Shown piece after piece: positions 9,476 through 18,393 of a DNA stretch of 64,000 bases. The translations under genes were made by a program, and so were the position numbers. Position 1 is the stretch's first letter; each line of letters begins with the position of its first letter. Origin of the DNA: Caballeronia glebae (GTDB lineage: Bacteria > Pseudomonadota > Gammaproteobacteria > Burkholderiales > Burkholderiaceae); the NCBI RefSeq assembly GCF_001545035.1, contig NZ_FCOJ02000024.1, positions 1-64,000 of the forward strand, read 5' to 3'. The notes beneath the pieces were generated by a model, which made no database searches, was not told where the DNA came from, and saw nothing but the letters and a program-made list of their open reading frames with translations.

Positions 9476-10224
9476 ACGACGCAGAAGGCGAAACGCTCGC
9501 GGACGGCGGCTCGGCGATCGCGGGCTGGTACGGCAAGCTGCCCTCGCTCGGCGATTTCGCGGCGCGGCGGCTCTCGGACGCGTTCGTCGCGCCGTGGGAC
9601 GCGTGGCTCGCGGAGCGCGTCGCGCAAACGCAGCTCGCGCTCGGCGACGCATGGCTTTCGACGTATCTCACCTGCCCGGTGTGGCGCTTCTTCGCGATGC
9701 CGGGCGCCATCGCGCCGACGCTCGGGGCGTGCTGGACGGGCGTCGTGATGGCGTCGGTGGATCGCGTCGGGCGGCATTTTCCGTTGACCATTGCGGCCTC
9801 GCTGCCGGCGGCGCCATCGACGGGCGGTGAAATCGCCGCGCTCTGGCAATGGCTTTCGGCGATCGAAGGCGTGGCGCTCGCCGCGCTCGATTTCGATCAC
9901 AGCATCGAGCGCCTTGACGCGCAACTCGCCACGCTGCCGGTGCCGCAGCCCGTGTGCGCCGGCACGCGCGCGGCCGTGTTGCACGAACCGTGGATCGCGC
10001 AGTCGGCCGCGACGCTGCCGGACGCGCTCGCGCGCACGCTCGCGCCGCTCTGGCAGACTGAAATCTACGGCATGAGCATGTGGACCTCCGCGCAGACGAC
10101 GCCCGCTCCCGCCGATACCGCCAACGCGCAAGATCTCACGCCGCGTCCGTTCACGATCTGGCCGGTGTACGGCCTGCCCGACACGGCGCTTTTCACCACC
10201 CTGTTGCGGGACTTCGGATCATGA
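9472..10224 (+). CDS. tagF: T6SS-associated protein TagF (ImpM family)
   Basis: 250 aa. Start ATG 9472 overlaps the tssM stop (ATGA). The family signature is at the N-terminus: GWYGKLPSLGDFAARRL, followed by WDAWLAE and the CPVWRFF segment. TagF is a cytoplasmic post-translational regulator that represses T6SS firing, in Pseudomonas by sequestering Fha. Here it sits between the membrane complex and the Ser/Thr kinase, which is the usual threonine-phosphorylation module. It overlaps the kinase start by 4 nt. Confidence 0.92.
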   Translation: MNDAEGETLADGGSAIAGWYGKLPSLGDFAARRLSDAFVAPWDAWLAERVAQTQLALGDAWLSTYLTCPVWRFFAMPGAIAPTLGACWTGVVMASVDRVGRHFPLTIAASLPAAPSTGGEIAALWQWLSAIEGVALAALDFDHSIERLDAQLATLPVPQPVCAGTRAAVLHEPWIAQSAATLPDALARTLAPLWQTEIYGMSMWTSAQTTPAPADTANAQDLTPRPFTIWPVYGLPDTALFTTLLRDFGS

Positions 10225-12044
10225 ATGCGACGGGCGGGCTACCGGAAGAAGGCGGCGGCGCGACCGGCAACGGCGGCAAGACCGAAACCAATCCGGGCGA
10301 CGCGGGCGACGACAAGACGGTGATCGTGAGCGGCGCGCGCGCGCCTTCGGCGGACGCGCCACCCGCGCACAGCGTCCTGCCGCCCGGCACGCGGCTCGGC
10401 GAGTTCGAGATCGTCCGGCTCATCGGCGAAGGCGGCTTCGGCATCGTCTATCTGGCGTTCGATACCTCGCTCGACCGCTACGTCGCGGTGAAGGAGTACA
10501 TGCCGGCGGCGCTCGCCTCGCGCGTGGGCGTGACGCAGGTTCAGGTCAAATCCGGGCGCTACGAGCCGATGTTCCGCGCCGGGCTCAAGAGCTTCATCAA
10601 CGACGAGGCGCGGCTGCTCGCGCGCTTCGATCATCAGTCGCTCGTGAAGGTGTACCGCTTCTGGGAAGCCAACGGCACTGCCTACATGGCGATGCCCTAC
10701 TACAAGGGCGCGACGCTCAAGGACACGCTCAGGGCGATGAAAAAGCCGCCCGACGAAGCCTGGCTGCGCGCGCTGCTCACGCCGCTCATCGACGCGCTCG
10801 CGGTGCTGCACGCGTCCGATTGTTTTCATCGCGATATCGCGCCGGACAACATCATCCTGCTGGAGGAAAGTCATCGGCCGGTGCTGCTCGACTTTGGCGC
10901 GGCGCGGCGCGTGATCGGCGACATGACGCAGGCGCTCACCGTGATTCTCAAGCCCGGCTACGCGCCGATCGAACAGTACGCCGATGTGCCGTCGATGAGG
11001 CAAGGACCGTGGACCGATCACTACGCGCTCGCCGCGCTGGTGTATTTCGCGATCACAGGGAAAACGCCGCCGCCCTCGGTCGGGCGCGTGGTGAAGGACA
11101 GCTATCAGCCGCTCGCGAAACTGGCGGCGGGGCGTTATTCGGACCGCTTTCTGAAGGCCATCGATCATGCGCTCGCGGTCTCGCCCGCGCATCGGCCGCA
11201 GACCGACCGGCAGTTCGCCGCCGAACTCGGCATTTCGCTGGACGACGCGCAGGCCGCGCGCGCGAGCAGCGGCGCGCTCGCGAGGACGGCGCGGCGGCGC
11301 ATCGGCTGGGCGCTCGGCGCGGCGTGTGTGCTCGCGCTGGCGGGCACGCTCGGCTGGCTCGCGCCGAAGTTCGGCTCACGCGTGCCTTCGGCGGATCGCG
11401 TTGCCAGCGAGACGAGCGCGGTGGCGGTTGTTGCTTCGACGGCTTCGGCAGCTTCGACGGCGTCGGCGCCTTCGGTCGTCGCGACCGAAGCGCCGCCCGC
11501 GCCCGCCGCGCTGCCGCCTTTCACGCCCGATGGCGAATTCGCGCGCATCGTTTCGCTCGCCGATCCGTCGTTCGACGTCAAGGTGGACGTGCCCGTCGCG
11601 CGCGCCGTCGTCGACCACGACCTGTTGCGCTTCGCGCTCACGAGCAATCGCGACGGCTATGTGTATGTCTTCGTCGTCGATCCCGCGAATCAATATCTCC
11701 AACTGTTTCCAAACGCGCTCGACAGCGACAACCGCATCGGCAGAAAAAAGCGTCTCGTGCTGCCGCGCCCGAACTGGCCGATGCAGGCGGGCGAGCCGGT
11801 CGGCGCGAATCATTTCGTGGCGATCGTGTCGGCCGCGCCGCGCGAATTCCCCGCGCTCGGCCTCGCGCACGATGCCGTCTTCGCCAGTCTCTCGACCGAG
11901 GCGCAGCACGCGGCGGCCGCGGAGCGCACGCTCACCGCATCGCCGTTCGCGGGCGTGCCGGCGTGCGACGTCAAAGCGCCGTCGTGTCCCGTCGCGTATG
12001 GCGCGGCGACCTTCAAAATCGACGTCGTCCGTTCGTCTAGATAG
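10221..12044 (+). CDS. PpkA-like Ser/Thr protein kinase with transmembrane helix and DUF4384 domain
   Basis: 607 aa; ATG 10221 overlaps the tagF stop. Residues about 60-320 form an eukaryote-type kinase with glycine loop GEGGFGIVY, catalytic Lys in VAVKEY, HRDIAPDNI and DFGAAR, so it should be active. A transmembrane helix follows (WALGAACVLALAGTLGWLAP, about residue 365-385), then a periplasmic Ala/Ser-rich linker and a DUF4384-type domain (YVYVFVVDPANQYLQLFPN). The N-terminal tail has DDKTVIVSG, an FHA-ligand-like Thr (T33). In T6SS loci such kinases trigger assembly by phosphorylating TssL or Fha. No PppA phosphatase or Fha gene is in this window. Confidence 0.93.
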   Translation: MNATGGLPEEGGGATGNGGKTETNPGDAGDDKTVIVSGARAPSADAPPAHSVLPPGTRLGEFEIVRLIGEGGFGIVYLAFDTSLDRYVAVKEYMPAALASRVGVTQVQVKSGRYEPMFRAGLKSFINDEARLLARFDHQSLVKVYRFWEANGTAYMAMPYYKGATLKDTLRAMKKPPDEAWLRALLTPLIDALAVLHASDCFHRDIAPDNIILLEESHRPVLLDFGAARRVIGDMTQALTVILKPGYAPIEQYADVPSMRQGPWTDHYALAALVYFAITGKTPPPSVGRVVKDSYQPLAKLAAGRYSDRFLKAIDHALAVSPAHRPQTDRQFAAELGISLDDAQAARASSGALARTARRRIGWALGAACVLALAGTLGWLAPKFGSRVPSADRVASETSAVAVVASTASAASTASAPSVVATEAPPAPAALPPFTPDGEFARIVSLADPSFDVKVDVPVARAVVDHDLLRFALTSNRDGYVYVFVVDPANQYLQLFPNALDSDNRIGRKKRLVLPRPNWPMQAGEPVGANHFVAIVSAAPREFPALGLAHDAVFASLSTEAQHAAAAERTLTASPFAGVPACDVKAPSCPVAYGAATFKIDVVRSSR

Positions 12045-12099
12045 AGGATTTGAAGCGAAAGCGAAGCAGGCAGCGCTTCGGCCGCGAGACGAGGGCACC

Positions 12100-13968
12100 A
12101 TGGCATCACGAACGAGCGGCGCCGCCGCGCAGCCGGGCACGACGTCCGGCGAATCCGTTGCAGAGCCGCCGGCGATCAATGCCGTGACGAGGCGCCCGCG
12201 CCCCGCCGTTGCCGCCTTTGCACTGGCCACGGCCGCGCTCGCCGGATGCGCCGGCTCACCGCCTTCACCCTCCACCCGAGCGAACGAAGCCGCCACCTCA
12301 TCCACGGCGAGCGACGACGCGCGCATGGTCAGCGCGTCGGGCGGCGAGCCGGGCGTCGTCGCTCCGATGCCGGCGAGTCCATCCGCGTCGGTCGGCCTGA
12401 ACGCCGCCCCTTTCGCGACAAAGAACGCGCTCTATACGCCGGTGCCTTTTTCCAGCTTGCCGGGCTGGGCGACCGACAACGTCGCCGAGTCGTGGGACGC
12501 GTTCCGGCGCAGTTGCGGCGTGCTGAGCGGCAAGCCGGCGTGGGCGGCGCCCTGCGCGGCTTCGCGCGGCGTGAATGCAGCCAACGCCGCCGCCGTGCGC
12601 CGCTTCTTCGAGGACAACTTCACGGTCTATCAGATACTCAACGTCGACAGAACCGCGCGCGGCGTCCTGACCGGCTATTACGAGCCGATTCTGAAGGGCA
12701 GCCGCGAACGCCGCGCGCCGTATCTCTATCCGGTCTACGGCGTGCCGACCGACATGCTGTTCCTCGACGCGCGCCGTCTTCCACCGGGCGCACGCGGCAC
12801 GCCGGTCGCGGCGCGCATCGAGGGCCGCAGCGTGATTCCGCTCTCGACCGTTTCCATGAGCGGCAAGATCTATACGCTGCGCGTCGGCGACAGCGTGCCC
12901 GACATCCGCGACAAGAAGCTGCGGCTGCGTCGCGAGGGCGCGGATATCGTGCCCTACTACTCGCGCGCCGATATCGAGCGCGGTTTGAGCAAAGCGCCCG
13001 TGCTGGCCTATGTGGAAGACCCCGCGATGCTCTACTCTATGCAATTACAGGGCGCGGGAAAGATAGTCCTGCCCGACGGAAGGAGCGTCATCCGTCTCGC
13101 CTATGCCGAACAAAATGGCTTCGCGTTCAATCCGCCCGTTGCCAGCGCGGGAAGCAAGGGTCGCAAGATTCTGGTGCGCGGCGTGGAGCTCGATCTGGAA
13201 GAAGGCACCGTGAGCACGCAGAACGGAAGAAACGATGTCGGCGGCGCGGCTTCGGACGACGCGCCGCAGTCCTCGCTGCTGCGCGGCGCTCAGGATGCCG
13301 ACGCGGATGACGCATCGGCGGCCGTCCACGGCGATGCCGGCGGGCCGCCCCAGTCACCGCTTCTGCGCGGCTTCACGCTCGCGAAGAGCGCCGCCGCGCC
13401 CGCCGCGCGTCCGGCGCGGGTGAGTGCGCCAACGACTGCGAGCGCAGGCATGACGCCGTCCGCCCGCGTCACGGACAAAGGCGCGACGCCATCGCTCGCG
13501 GGCGGCGCAGCACTCGGCTATACCTTCGCGGCATCGGACCCGAGCTACGTGTTTTTCCGCACGATTCCCGATTCGCCGAGCGGTCCCATCGGCGCACTCG
13601 GCGTGCCGCTTTCCCCGGGCCGCTCGGCGGCCATCGATCCGCGCACGACGCCGCTCGGCGCGCCGGTTTTCGTCAACGCGAGCGAGGGCGGACCGGCGGG
13701 CGCATCCGTCACGCGTCTTCTGATGGCGCAGGACGCGGGCGGCGCGATTCGCGGAGCCGTGCGCGCCGACTATTTCTTCGGCACCGGGCCACAGGCCCAG
13801 CAGCAGGCGAGCCGCATGAAGCAGCCCGCGCAGATGTGGGTGCTGTTGCCCAAGGGCCTGCGTATCTCCGCGAAGGAAACCGGCGTGCGCGTGCGAGGCG
13901 GTCCCGCGATGCCGCGCGCGGATTGCGTCGTGAGCGATCCCGACCTGTGTGTCGACGATGCGCAATGA
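12100..13968 (+). CDS. MltA-type membrane-bound lytic murein transglycosylase, T6SS-linked
   Basis: 622 aa from ATG 12100. An N-terminal signal ends in lipobox LAGC, so it is an outer-membrane lipoprotein. The MltA domain begins near residue 110 (FSSLPGW) with GYYEPILKGS and the C-terminal 3D part carries AIDPRTTPLG and QDAGGAIRGAVRADYF, where the catalytic Asp of MltA lies. Residues about 375-475 between them are a low-complexity Ala/Ser/Asp-rich insertion with a repeated (Q)SxLLRG motif, which makes it much longer than typical MltA (about 365-400 aa). It follows the T6SS kinase after 55 bp and likely opens the wall locally for the apparatus (inference). Confidence 0.88.
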   Translation: MASRTSGAAAQPGTTSGESVAEPPAINAVTRRPRPAVAAFALATAALAGCAGSPPSPSTRANEAATSSTASDDARMVSASGGEPGVVAPMPASPSASVGLNAAPFATKNALYTPVPFSSLPGWATDNVAESWDAFRRSCGVLSGKPAWAAPCAASRGVNAANAAAVRRFFEDNFTVYQILNVDRTARGVLTGYYEPILKGSRERRAPYLYPVYGVPTDMLFLDARRLPPGARGTPVAARIEGRSVIPLSTVSMSGKIYTLRVGDSVPDIRDKKLRLRREGADIVPYYSRADIERGLSKAPVLAYVEDPAMLYSMQLQGAGKIVLPDGRSVIRLAYAEQNGFAFNPPVASAGSKGRKILVRGVELDLEEGTVSTQNGRNDVGGAASDDAPQSSLLRGAQDADADDASAAVHGDAGGPPQSPLLRGFTLAKSAAAPAARPARVSAPTTASAGMTPSARVTDKGATPSLAGGAALGYTFAASDPSYVFFRTIPDSPSGPIGALGVPLSPGRSAAIDPRTTPLGAPVFVNASEGGPAGASVTRLLMAQDAGGAIRGAVRADYFFGTGPQAQQQASRMKQPAQMWVLLPKGLRISAKETGVRVRGGPAMPRADCVVSDPDLCVDDAQ

Positions 13969-13989
13969 CCGACGCCAACGGATAAAAAC

Positions 13990-14697
13990 ATGAAGTTTCT
14001 CGTCGCCGATGACCACGAACTGATCCGCCAGGCCGTCAAGTCGCTCTTGCGCGGCATCGATCCCGACGCGCAGTTCGACGAAGCCGATACCTGGGAAACG
14101 CTCGCGGCCGCCGCGCGTCCGGAAGCGAATCACGATCTCGCGATCGTCGATCTGCACATGTCCGGCATGGAAAGCGCGGCGTCGCTCTCGGCGCTCCTGA
14201 AGGCGAATCCTGCGCTGCCGCTCGTGGTGCTGTCGGCGGAAGAATCCGTCGATGAGATGCGCGCGGTGCTGGCCGCGGGCGCGCTCGGTTTCGTGCCCAA
14301 GCGCGAACCCGCCAACGTGATGGTCAAGGCCATCGAACTCGTGCTCTCCGGCGGCGCGTATGTGCCGATCGAAGCGCTGAGCCTGATCGATCCGTCGCCT
14401 TCGCGGCTCGCGCGTCAGAGCGCCGCCGAGCGAGCGCGTCCGGTGACGAACATGCAGGCGACCGCGCTCGCGCCGCATCATCTGCACCTGATGGAAAACC
14501 TGTCGCCGCGCCAGCGCGAGATCATGCGGCTCGTGCATCGCGGCTGCACCAACAAGATGATCGCGCGCGAGTTGCAGGTGGCCGAAGGCACGGTCAAGGT
14601 CCATCTCTCGGTGATCTTTCGGGCGCTCGGCGTGCATAACCGTTCCTCGGCGATCGCGCTCATCAACGGCTGGCTGCAGAGCGGGCGCACGCTCTGA
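13990..14697 (+). CDS. NarL/LuxR-family response regulator
   Basis: 235 aa. Receiver domain at residues 1-120 with the acidic pair D7/D8, phospho-acceptor Asp54 (AIVDLHM) and the conserved Lys in FVPKREP. A LuxR-type helix-turn-helix lies at residues about 165-225 (LSPRQREIMRLVHRGCTNKMIA, split here by function only). It begins 21 bp after the mltA-like gene on the same strand and ends 14 bp from the convergent hybrid kinase, the natural partner. It may control the T6SS genes or the sigma-like gene at 16702 (inference). Confidence 0.9.
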   Translation: MKFLVADDHELIRQAVKSLLRGIDPDAQFDEADTWETLAAAARPEANHDLAIVDLHMSGMESAASLSALLKANPALPLVVLSAEESVDEMRAVLAAGALGFVPKREPANVMVKAIELVLSGGAYVPIEALSLIDPSPSRLARQSAAERARPVTNMQATALAPHHLHLMENLSPRQREIMRLVHRGCTNKMIARELQVAEGTVKVHLSVIFRALGVHNRSSAIALINGWLQSGRTL

Positions 14698-14711
14698 GCG
14701 GCGCGCTTCGC

Positions 14712-16487
14712 TCAGGCGGCTTCGTCCTGCCCGCGCGGCTGGAGCAGCATGTCGAGCGTGCGGCGCAGGCGCGTCGGCGTCACGGGCTTGTGCAGGACCG
14801 GCAAGCCGGCGGCCACGAGCGCGGCAAGCCCCGGCGAACCCATGTCGCCCGTGATCACCACGCTCGCGGGCTCGCCGTGTCCGCGCCGCCGCAATGCTTC
14901 GCGCACAGCCTGCAACACCTCCGCGCCGGTCTCGTGGCGATCGATCTGGTAATCGCATAGCAGCACGTCGGGCACGAAGCCCTCGGAGATCGCGCGCACC
15001 GCCGCCAGCTCGTCGCGGCAGCCGCGCACGCTGCATCCCCAGCGGGTGAGCAGCGCACCCAGCGCGTCGAGATTCGCGGGATCGTCGTCGACGCACAGCA
15101 CGCGGCGTCCCTCGATACACCCGAGCACCGGAAGCGGCGCGCAAAGGCTCGACGTGATGAGGTTCTCATCGCCGATTCTGACGGGCACGCGCATTGTCGT
15201 GCCGCGTCCGGGCGACGAGCGCAGCGTCGGCTCCGAGCCGAGCAGCCGGCTGAGGCGTCGCACCGTCGCGAGACCGAGGCCGTGTCCCTCGCGAGGACCG
15301 TGATGATCCAGCGGCGCCTGATAGAAATCCTCGAAGACGAGCGTGTGCTCTTCGGGCGCGATGCCGATGCCCGAATCGCGCACCTCGACATGACAGCGTT
15401 GCGAATCGCCGCCGTGGCGCACGCCGATCCATATCGAGCCGCGCTCGGTGTAGCGCACCGCGTTCGACACCAGATTGCCGATCACGCGTTCGAGCAGCAC
15501 GGGATCGGTAAAGGCGACGCACGGCGTCGGCGCGATGCGCAACGCCAGTCCCTTCGCGGCGGCGGCGGGCCGGAACTGCCGCTCGATGCGCGCGAGCAAC
15601 TCCGAAAGACGGAAATGCTGCGGGATGACCTGCGTCACGCCGCTTTCGATACGCGCGAGATCCAGCACCTGATTGAAGAGCTGATTCAGCGCATCGACGT
15701 TGGCGATGATGTGCTGCGCGGATTCATCGCGCTCCTGCGCGCTCGCGCCGTTATCGGTCAGCGCCTGCGCGAGCAGGCCGATCGCGTGAAGCGGCTGGCG
15801 CAGATCGTGACTCGCGGCCGCGAAGAAACGCGTCTTGGCGAGGCTCGCTTCCTCGATCACGCTTTTCTGCAGCGCGATGGTGTGCGCGAGCCGCTCCTGC
15901 TCGACACGCGCCTTCACGATGCCGCGAAAAAGACCGCGATACTGCGAGCCGGACAGATGAATCGCGACGACGCACACGGCGAGCACGACGCCCAGCGCGA
16001 AGCGGCCATCGGCGGGCTGCATCAGGCTCAATACCGTGACGGGCAGAAGCAGCGTGAGCACCGCGCTCGACAGGTTGAGCAGATTCAATCCGTTCGCGCC
16101 GTATGCGAGCGCGGCCAGCGTGACGAGCAGAACCGCCTGCGCGGCGACGAAACCGGCCGATTCGTTCTCGAAAGCGAAGCAGATGGCGACGCCCGGCGCC
16201 GCGTGAAGCAGCACGTTTCGCAGCGCGTGCAGGCCGATCCAGCGACGCGCGCCGAAACGCAGCGGATCGCGGCGGCGCCAGGCCCAGAGACAGATCGAGA
16301 CGCCATTAGCGATCCCATGAAAGATCGCGCAGCCTAGAACGAGCCACCCGGCGTGCGGACGCAAAACCAGCGCGGGATAGAGCAGCGCGATCGCGCAGCA
16401 ATGCGCGATGAAAGACGCGGGGTCCGCCGCATAGAGCGCACTGGCGAGGTCCTCGTCGATCTCGCCATGCTCACGATCGCCATGCAT
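14712..16487 (-). CDS. Hybrid sensor histidine kinase with C-terminal receiver domain
   Basis: 591 aa. The first 190 residues hold about six hydrophobic membrane segments and no large periplasmic domain, so it probably senses a membrane or intracellular cue. The HisKA motif is AASHDLRQPLHAIG with phospho-His about residue 227, followed by HATPase boxes (NLVSNAVRYTERG, DSGIGIAPEE, HGLGLATV) and a receiver domain with D in LLCDYQIDRHETG. This HDLRQPLHA group commonly pairs with LuxR-type regulators like the one convergent to it. The ATG at 16487 has an AAGGGG Shine-Dalgarno. Confidence 0.9.
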   Translation of the reverse strand: MHGDREHGEIDEDLASALYAADPASFIAHCCAIALLYPALVLRPHAGWLVLGCAIFHGIANGVSICLWAWRRRDPLRFGARRWIGLHALRNVLLHAAPGVAICFAFENESAGFVAAQAVLLVTLAALAYGANGLNLLNLSSAVLTLLLPVTVLSLMQPADGRFALGVVLAVCVVAIHLSGSQYRGLFRGIVKARVEQERLAHTIALQKSVIEEASLAKTRFFAAASHDLRQPLHAIGLLAQALTDNGASAQERDESAQHIIANVDALNQLFNQVLDLARIESGVTQVIPQHFRLSELLARIERQFRPAAAAKGLALRIAPTPCVAFTDPVLLERVIGNLVSNAVRYTERGSIWIGVRHGGDSQRCHVEVRDSGIGIAPEEHTLVFEDFYQAPLDHHGPREGHGLGLATVRRLSRLLGSEPTLRSSPGRGTTMRVPVRIGDENLITSSLCAPLPVLGCIEGRRVLCVDDDPANLDALGALLTRWGCSVRGCRDELAAVRAISEGFVPDVLLCDYQIDRHETGAEVLQAVREALRRRGHGEPASVVITGDMGSPGLAALVAAGLPVLHKPVTPTRLRRTLDMLLQPRGQDEAA

Positions 16488-16540
16488 CTGCCATCCCCTT
16501 GTTGCGTTGATTGCTTCGGGTTGGCTCCGGCACGCTGGCG

Positions 16541-16624
16541 ACGTTGCGAAACATGCAACGGCTATTCCCCTGCCTGACCGGTTTACCCGAAAGTTCTAGT
16601 CGACGGATATGACTAACTTCATAT
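16541..16624. promoter_or_regulatory. Two inverted repeats in the kinase / sigma-like divergent promoter region
   Basis: Between the divergent starts at 16487 and 16702 there are two perfect inverted repeats: CGTTGC-N7-GCAACG (16541-16559) and ATATGA-N6-TCATAT (16607-16624). The spacing suits dimeric regulators such as the LuxR-type protein encoded at 13990. The assignment to any regulator is inference. Confidence 0.45.
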
Positions 16625-16701
16625 TGGTCGTTTCATAGGAGAAAACCATACTCATCACGTTGCCACCGATTTGAGGGGATTGACACGTGGAGACCTTGAT
16701 A

Positions 16702-17463
16702 ATGAATCCCGTCGCAGAGACGGGTGCGCCCTCGATGCTCACCGACCTTTGGCGCCGGCGCACGCATCTGTCGCAGGACGAAATGGTTTCGATCTATAAC
16801 CTCGTGAAAGGCGCGTTGCGCGGTTATCACCCGCCCGAATTGCAATCGCTCAGAGAAGACAAGGAGGAACTCGTCGCGCAGTTCATCTACGCGAAAGTGC
16901 TGCGGCTCGAACCGGGCCACGGCGAATCGCACGCGAGCGAGCACAGCGCGCCGTCGAGCGGTTATGCCGTATGTACGTATTTCAGGCGCTTTCTTATCGA
17001 TTGCCTGCGCAGCGCGAGCAATCAGCGCGACGTGTCGATGGAGATCGACGGCATCGTTCAACAGATCGACGAGCACGCGCACGCCGCCGACGATCCCGTC
17101 GCCTCCGTCCTGATGCAATACGGCCTCGACGAAGCGCGCGTGCGCCGTCTCGCGCGCGGCTTCATCGAAGCTCTGGACAAGTACGAACAACTGGTTCTGG
17201 CGGGCACGCTGGGCTGGTGTTCGGAGGACAAAGGCGGCTTGTTCGGGCTGGCGACGCGGCATCACATCCCTTCGTACCACTATCGGGCGGTGAGGCTCGG
17301 CGTGACGCTCAAGAAGTCGGCGCAAAGCGCGGATTTCGCCGCGACGAAGATCGGCAGATGGATCGGCGGCACGCTCGGCATTCCGATCAGCGCCGACAAT
17401 CAGGCCGCGATTCTGCTCGTGCTCAATCTGCTCGCGGTCGAATCGGCTCAGGGAATAACCTGA
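16702..17463 (+). CDS. Divergent sigma-factor-like protein of unknown function
   Basis: 253 aa from ATG 16702, which has GGAG 9 nt upstream; an in-frame GTG at 16687 is an alternative. The N-terminal half resembles sigma-70 region 2 (ELVAQFIYAKVLRL, then YFRRFLIDCLRS), and the part LDKYEQLVLAGTLGW occupies the place of a region 4 entry helix, but the canonical recognition helix is not obvious. The C-terminus (ADNQAAILLVLNLLAVES) is hydrophobic and unlike ordinary ECF factors. Position next to a T6SS locus and a two-component pair suggests a regulatory role. I do not recognise the family with certainty. Confidence 0.55.
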   Translation: MNPVAETGAPSMLTDLWRRRTHLSQDEMVSIYNLVKGALRGYHPPELQSLREDKEELVAQFIYAKVLRLEPGHGESHASEHSAPSSGYAVCTYFRRFLIDCLRSASNQRDVSMEIDGIVQQIDEHAHAADDPVASVLMQYGLDEARVRRLARGFIEALDKYEQLVLAGTLGWCSEDKGGLFGLATRHHIPSYHYRAVRLGVTLKKSAQSADFAATKIGRWIGGTLGIPISADNQAAILLVLNLLAVESAQGIT

Positions 17464-17478
17464 TGGCGGGATGAAGCA

Positions 17479-18393
17479 TCAGCGGTGGCCGGTCAGCGCG
17501 AATTCAGTCGTCTTCACGGCTTGCGCGAGATAGTCGACGAACGAGGCAATGCGCGCGGAGATCGCCGTGTTGCGATAGTAGACGGCGTTGATCGGCTGCC
17601 GCACTTCCTGCGTGTGACGCGCGAGAATCTGCACGAGCTTGCCATCGCGCCGGTCGCGCAGCGTCATGAAGTCAGACAGGCACACGATGCCCGCGCTTTC
17701 GAGCGCGAGATGCCGCAGCGTCTCGCCACTCGACGAAGCAATCGCCGGCGTGATCCGATAAGGTTCTTTATCGCGTCCCGCAAGCGGCCAGACGTTGAGC
17801 GATTCCGGCTGCGTGAAGCCGAGCAGCGAATGATTCGCCAGCTCGTCGACGCGCTTCGGATGGCCGCGCGTCTCCAGATAATGCGGCGTCGCGAGCACGC
17901 GAATCCGGCTGCTGCCGATCGGGCGGCTGTGCAGCGTCGAATCCTTCAGCTTGCCGATGCGGATCGCGACATCGGTGCGGCGCTCCAGTAGATCGATCAC
18001 GCCTTCGTTGCTGTTCAGTTCCAGTTCGACATGCGGATAGCGCTCGCGATATCCCGCAACCAGCGGCACGATCACGTGCAGCATGAAGGGCGTCGCGGCA
18101 TCGACGCGCAATAGGCCCGAAGGCCGCTCGCGGCGCGCGGCGATCTGCTCTTCGGCGCTTTCCACGGCATCGATGATCTCTCGCGCGCGCTGCAGAAAAC
18201 TCTTGCCCTCCTCCGTCAGTTCCAGGCGTCGCGTGGTCCGGCGCAAAAGCGTTGTCTGCAGCTTTTCTTCGAGCCGACCGAGCGTTCGGCTCGCCCCCGA
18301 AACCGTCTGATCCAGTTGCTCCGCCGCCGCCGTGATCGAACCCGTGTCGACGACGGTCGCGAAGGTTTGAAGCTCGTCGAGAGTGACTTTCAT
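17479..18393 (-). CDS. LysR-family transcriptional regulator
   Basis: 304 aa from ATG 18393 (MKVTLDELQTFATVVDTGS); the longer frame upstream is not LysR-like. Winged helix-turn-helix at residues 1-60 (SITAAAEQLDQTVSGASRTLGRLEEKL), then the periplasmic-binding-type effector domain. It belongs to the group close to DsdC/CrgA-type regulators that often act on a divergent neighbour. That neighbour is the DUF2235 hydrolase gene, 233 bp away. It is convergent with the sigma-like gene with 15 bp between stops. Confidence 0.88.
   Translation of the reverse strand: MKVTLDELQTFATVVDTGSITAAAEQLDQTVSGASRTLGRLEEKLQTTLLRRTTRRLELTEEGKSFLQRAREIIDAVESAEEQIAARRERPSGLLRVDAATPFMLHVIVPLVAGYRERYPHVELELNSNEGVIDLLERRTDVAIRIGKLKDSTLHSRPIGSSRIRVLATPHYLETRGHPKRVDELANHSLLGFTQPESLNVWPLAGRDKEPYRITPAIASSSGETLRHLALESAGIVCLSDFMTLRDRRDGKLVQILARHTQEVRQPINAVYYRNTAISARIASFVDYLAQAVKTTEFALTGHR

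Noticed and set aside
12246..13310. Plus-strand Arg-rich frame of 354 codons
   Set aside because: Shadow of the MltA-like gene, which has lipobox and conserved domain motifs.
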